From Syntrophorhabdaceae bacterium PtaU1.Bin034 (GTDB taxonomy: Bacteria > Desulfobacterota_G > Syntrophorhabdia > Syntrophorhabdales > WCHB1-27), in NCBI GenBank assembly GCA_002067405.1, contig MVRP01000020.1:1-40784 (forward strand): a stretch of DNA of 40,784 bases, given 5' to 3'. A program made the position numbers and the translations under genes. The notes below the pieces were generated by a model. That model was given only the letters and a program-made list of their open reading frames with translations. It was not told the origin of the DNA and did no database searches. Positions 39,950 through 40,784 of the stretch are shown here, one piece after another (within the stretch, counting starts at the first letter, position 1; the number at the start of each line of letters is the position of its first letter).

Positions 39950-40784
39950 TTATTCGCGTTGACCCGGCACGCGGTTCCTCCCCCTGTTCCGCCGGCGTCT
40001 CCACATCGCCAGCACGACCCCGCCTGCAAGAAACACGGCCACGAGTGGGCCGCAGGGGTACTTTATCGCGTAGACGACGGGGGTGAGCATTCCGCGGGAC
40101 GCCGTCCTGAAAACGTCATGCCTCTCCATGATCGCGACTATTCCAGGTGAATATCTGTGGTAGAGCCGGACAAATGCTCTGCCCGGCGGGTTCGTCAAAA
40201 GGTGTTTGTCTCTGAATTCTCTCAAGACGGCAACGTGAGGGTGGAGGGACCCGTAGGTTGCCGTCGCAATAAAGCAACTGCCGCCACTGCCCCCGCCACC
40301 GGAATCCCCGGATGCCGCATCAGCGGCGCCGGCGCCTGACGGATCATCACTGCCTTTATTCGAGGGATCCCCGGGGCACCTGTCGAGCTCCGCGGGGGTG
40401 AGGGGCAGGGTAAATCGCGTGAGGAACGCCCAGGTGTATTCCTCGATCGCGAGCTGAGCGTAAAGGCCGTGACCTCCGTGTATGCTCCCCAGTCCCACTT
40501 GGGTCCCTGCATTGCATGTCTCGTACGTTTGAACGACTCCTGAGCCGTCCGGCGGGGAGGTGTCAACGGGATTACCCGTGCAGCCCATGATTTGCGCCCA
40601 TCTGCGGAGGGATTCAGGGGCAGAGGGGACGGTTATGGAAGGACCGCCGGGTACGGGGAAAGAGGCACCGCCGTCATAGGGGATCAGGGGATCTTCGTAT
40701 CCGTGGTACTCCATGACCGAGACCGGTCTGGACGGTTTGCACTGATCAGTGCTCCTGGTAAGTTGCATCGAATCAGGCGAAGCA
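39950..40784 (-). CDS. PHB depolymerase/feruloyl-esterase-family protein, C-terminal part (5' end beyond the window)
   Basis: The frame is open to the window edge at 40784, so the N-terminus with the nucleophile Ser is missing. The visible part starts with the late alpha/beta-hydrolase block RPVSVMEYHGYEDPLIPYDG (catalytic Asp region) and HGGHGLYAQLAIEEYTWAFL with the catalytic-His-like GGH. It then has a Gly/Ser/Ala linker and a CFIATATYGSLHPHVAVLRE tail with a membrane segment (PLVAVFLAGGVVLAMW) and a basic end. The CFIATA(A/T)YGS tail is a recurring C-terminal anchoring or sorting module. So this is a secreted, envelope-anchored esterase. It converges on the hotdog gene. Confidence 0.75.
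   Translation of the reverse strand, partial: ASPDSMQLTRSTDQCKPSRPVSVMEYHGYEDPLIPYDGGASFPVPGGPSITVPSAPESLRRWAQIMGCTGNPVDTSPPDGSGVVQTYETCNAGTQVGLGSIHGGHGLYAQLAIEEYTWAFLTRFTLPLTPAELDRCPGDPSNKGSDDPSGAGAADAASGDSGGGGSGGSCFIATATYGSLHPHVAVLREFRDKHLLTNPPGRAFVRLYHRYSPGIVAIMERHDVFRTASRGMLTPVVYAIKYPCGPLVAVFLAGGVVLAMWRRRRNRGRNRVPGQRE

Noticed and set aside
1..40784. CRISPR array
   Set aside because: No regularly spaced short repeats found; the only direct repeat is the two-copy ~155-bp one at 18049 and 18902.

Overview
The window reads as a stretch of chromosome from an anaerobic Gram-negative bacterium, most likely a Desulfobacterota/deltaproteobacterial (syntroph-like) organism. This is inferred from the gene families (paired UbiX/UbiD decarboxylases, DctPQM TRAP transporter, FCD regulators, LarE, outer-membrane export genes), not from a marker gene. 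Base composition changes across the window: the left part (about 1-19 kb) is visibly more AT-rich than the right part (about 26-40 kb), whose genes are strongly G/C-rich at third codon positions.

Region 1 (185-16321, all on the minus strand) is a catabolic gene block. In transcription order it holds an acyl-CoA dehydrogenase, an FCD/GntR regulator, a UbiD-family decarboxylase, an unusual radical-SAM protein, an acyl-CoA ligase, a second UbiD-family decarboxylase, a complete DctP-DctQ-DctM TRAP transporter, an amidohydrolase-2 protein, a small unknown protein, an MmgE/PrpD protein, an Old-Yellow-Enzyme-type reductase and UbiX, which makes the prenyl-FMN that UbiD enzymes need. Together they suggest uptake of a carboxylic acid, CoA activation, prenyl-FMN-dependent (de)carboxylation, oxidation/reduction and hydration. 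The substrate cannot be read from the sequence. A near-consensus promoter with a FadR-like GTCGGAC palindrome sits at 16583-16628 ahead of the block, and a second, closely related FCD regulator (17176-17904) starts the plus strand.

Region 2 (about 16.9-21.06 kb) is a decayed mobile zone: an IS3-type transposase stub, a frameshifted HigB-like toxin with an intact antitoxin between two copies of a ~155-bp direct repeat, broken DUF4160-like/HTH/HicA-like genes, and an intact P4-type tyrosine integrase next to the 3' end of a tRNA-Ser(CGA). The catabolic block may be cargo of an island integrated at that tRNA.

Region 3 (21.06-26.2 kb) is housekeeping-like: tadA (whose reading frame runs into the tRNA-Ser gene), an unknown protein, larE, a PDZ protein, a group II intron RT scrap, tRNA-Leu(CAG), ribF and a coiled-coil protein.

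Region 4 (26.48-39.35 kb) is the most interesting. It is a compact plus-strand operon whose first three genes match the bacterial ceramide pathway: a CerR-like NAD-dependent reductase, a serine-palmitoyltransferase-like alpha-oxoamine synthase and a bCerS-like GNAT-fold N-acyltransferase. These are followed by three tandem paralogous HxxxD acyltransferases of the condensation superfamily, a LolA-like periplasmic protein, two FtsX/LolCE-type permeases, a LolD-type ATPase and an outer-membrane beta-barrel protein. I propose that this operon makes, decorates and exports a sphingolipid. A FabZ-like hotdog protein and the C-terminal part of a PHB-depolymerase-family esterase (cut by the window edge) close the window.
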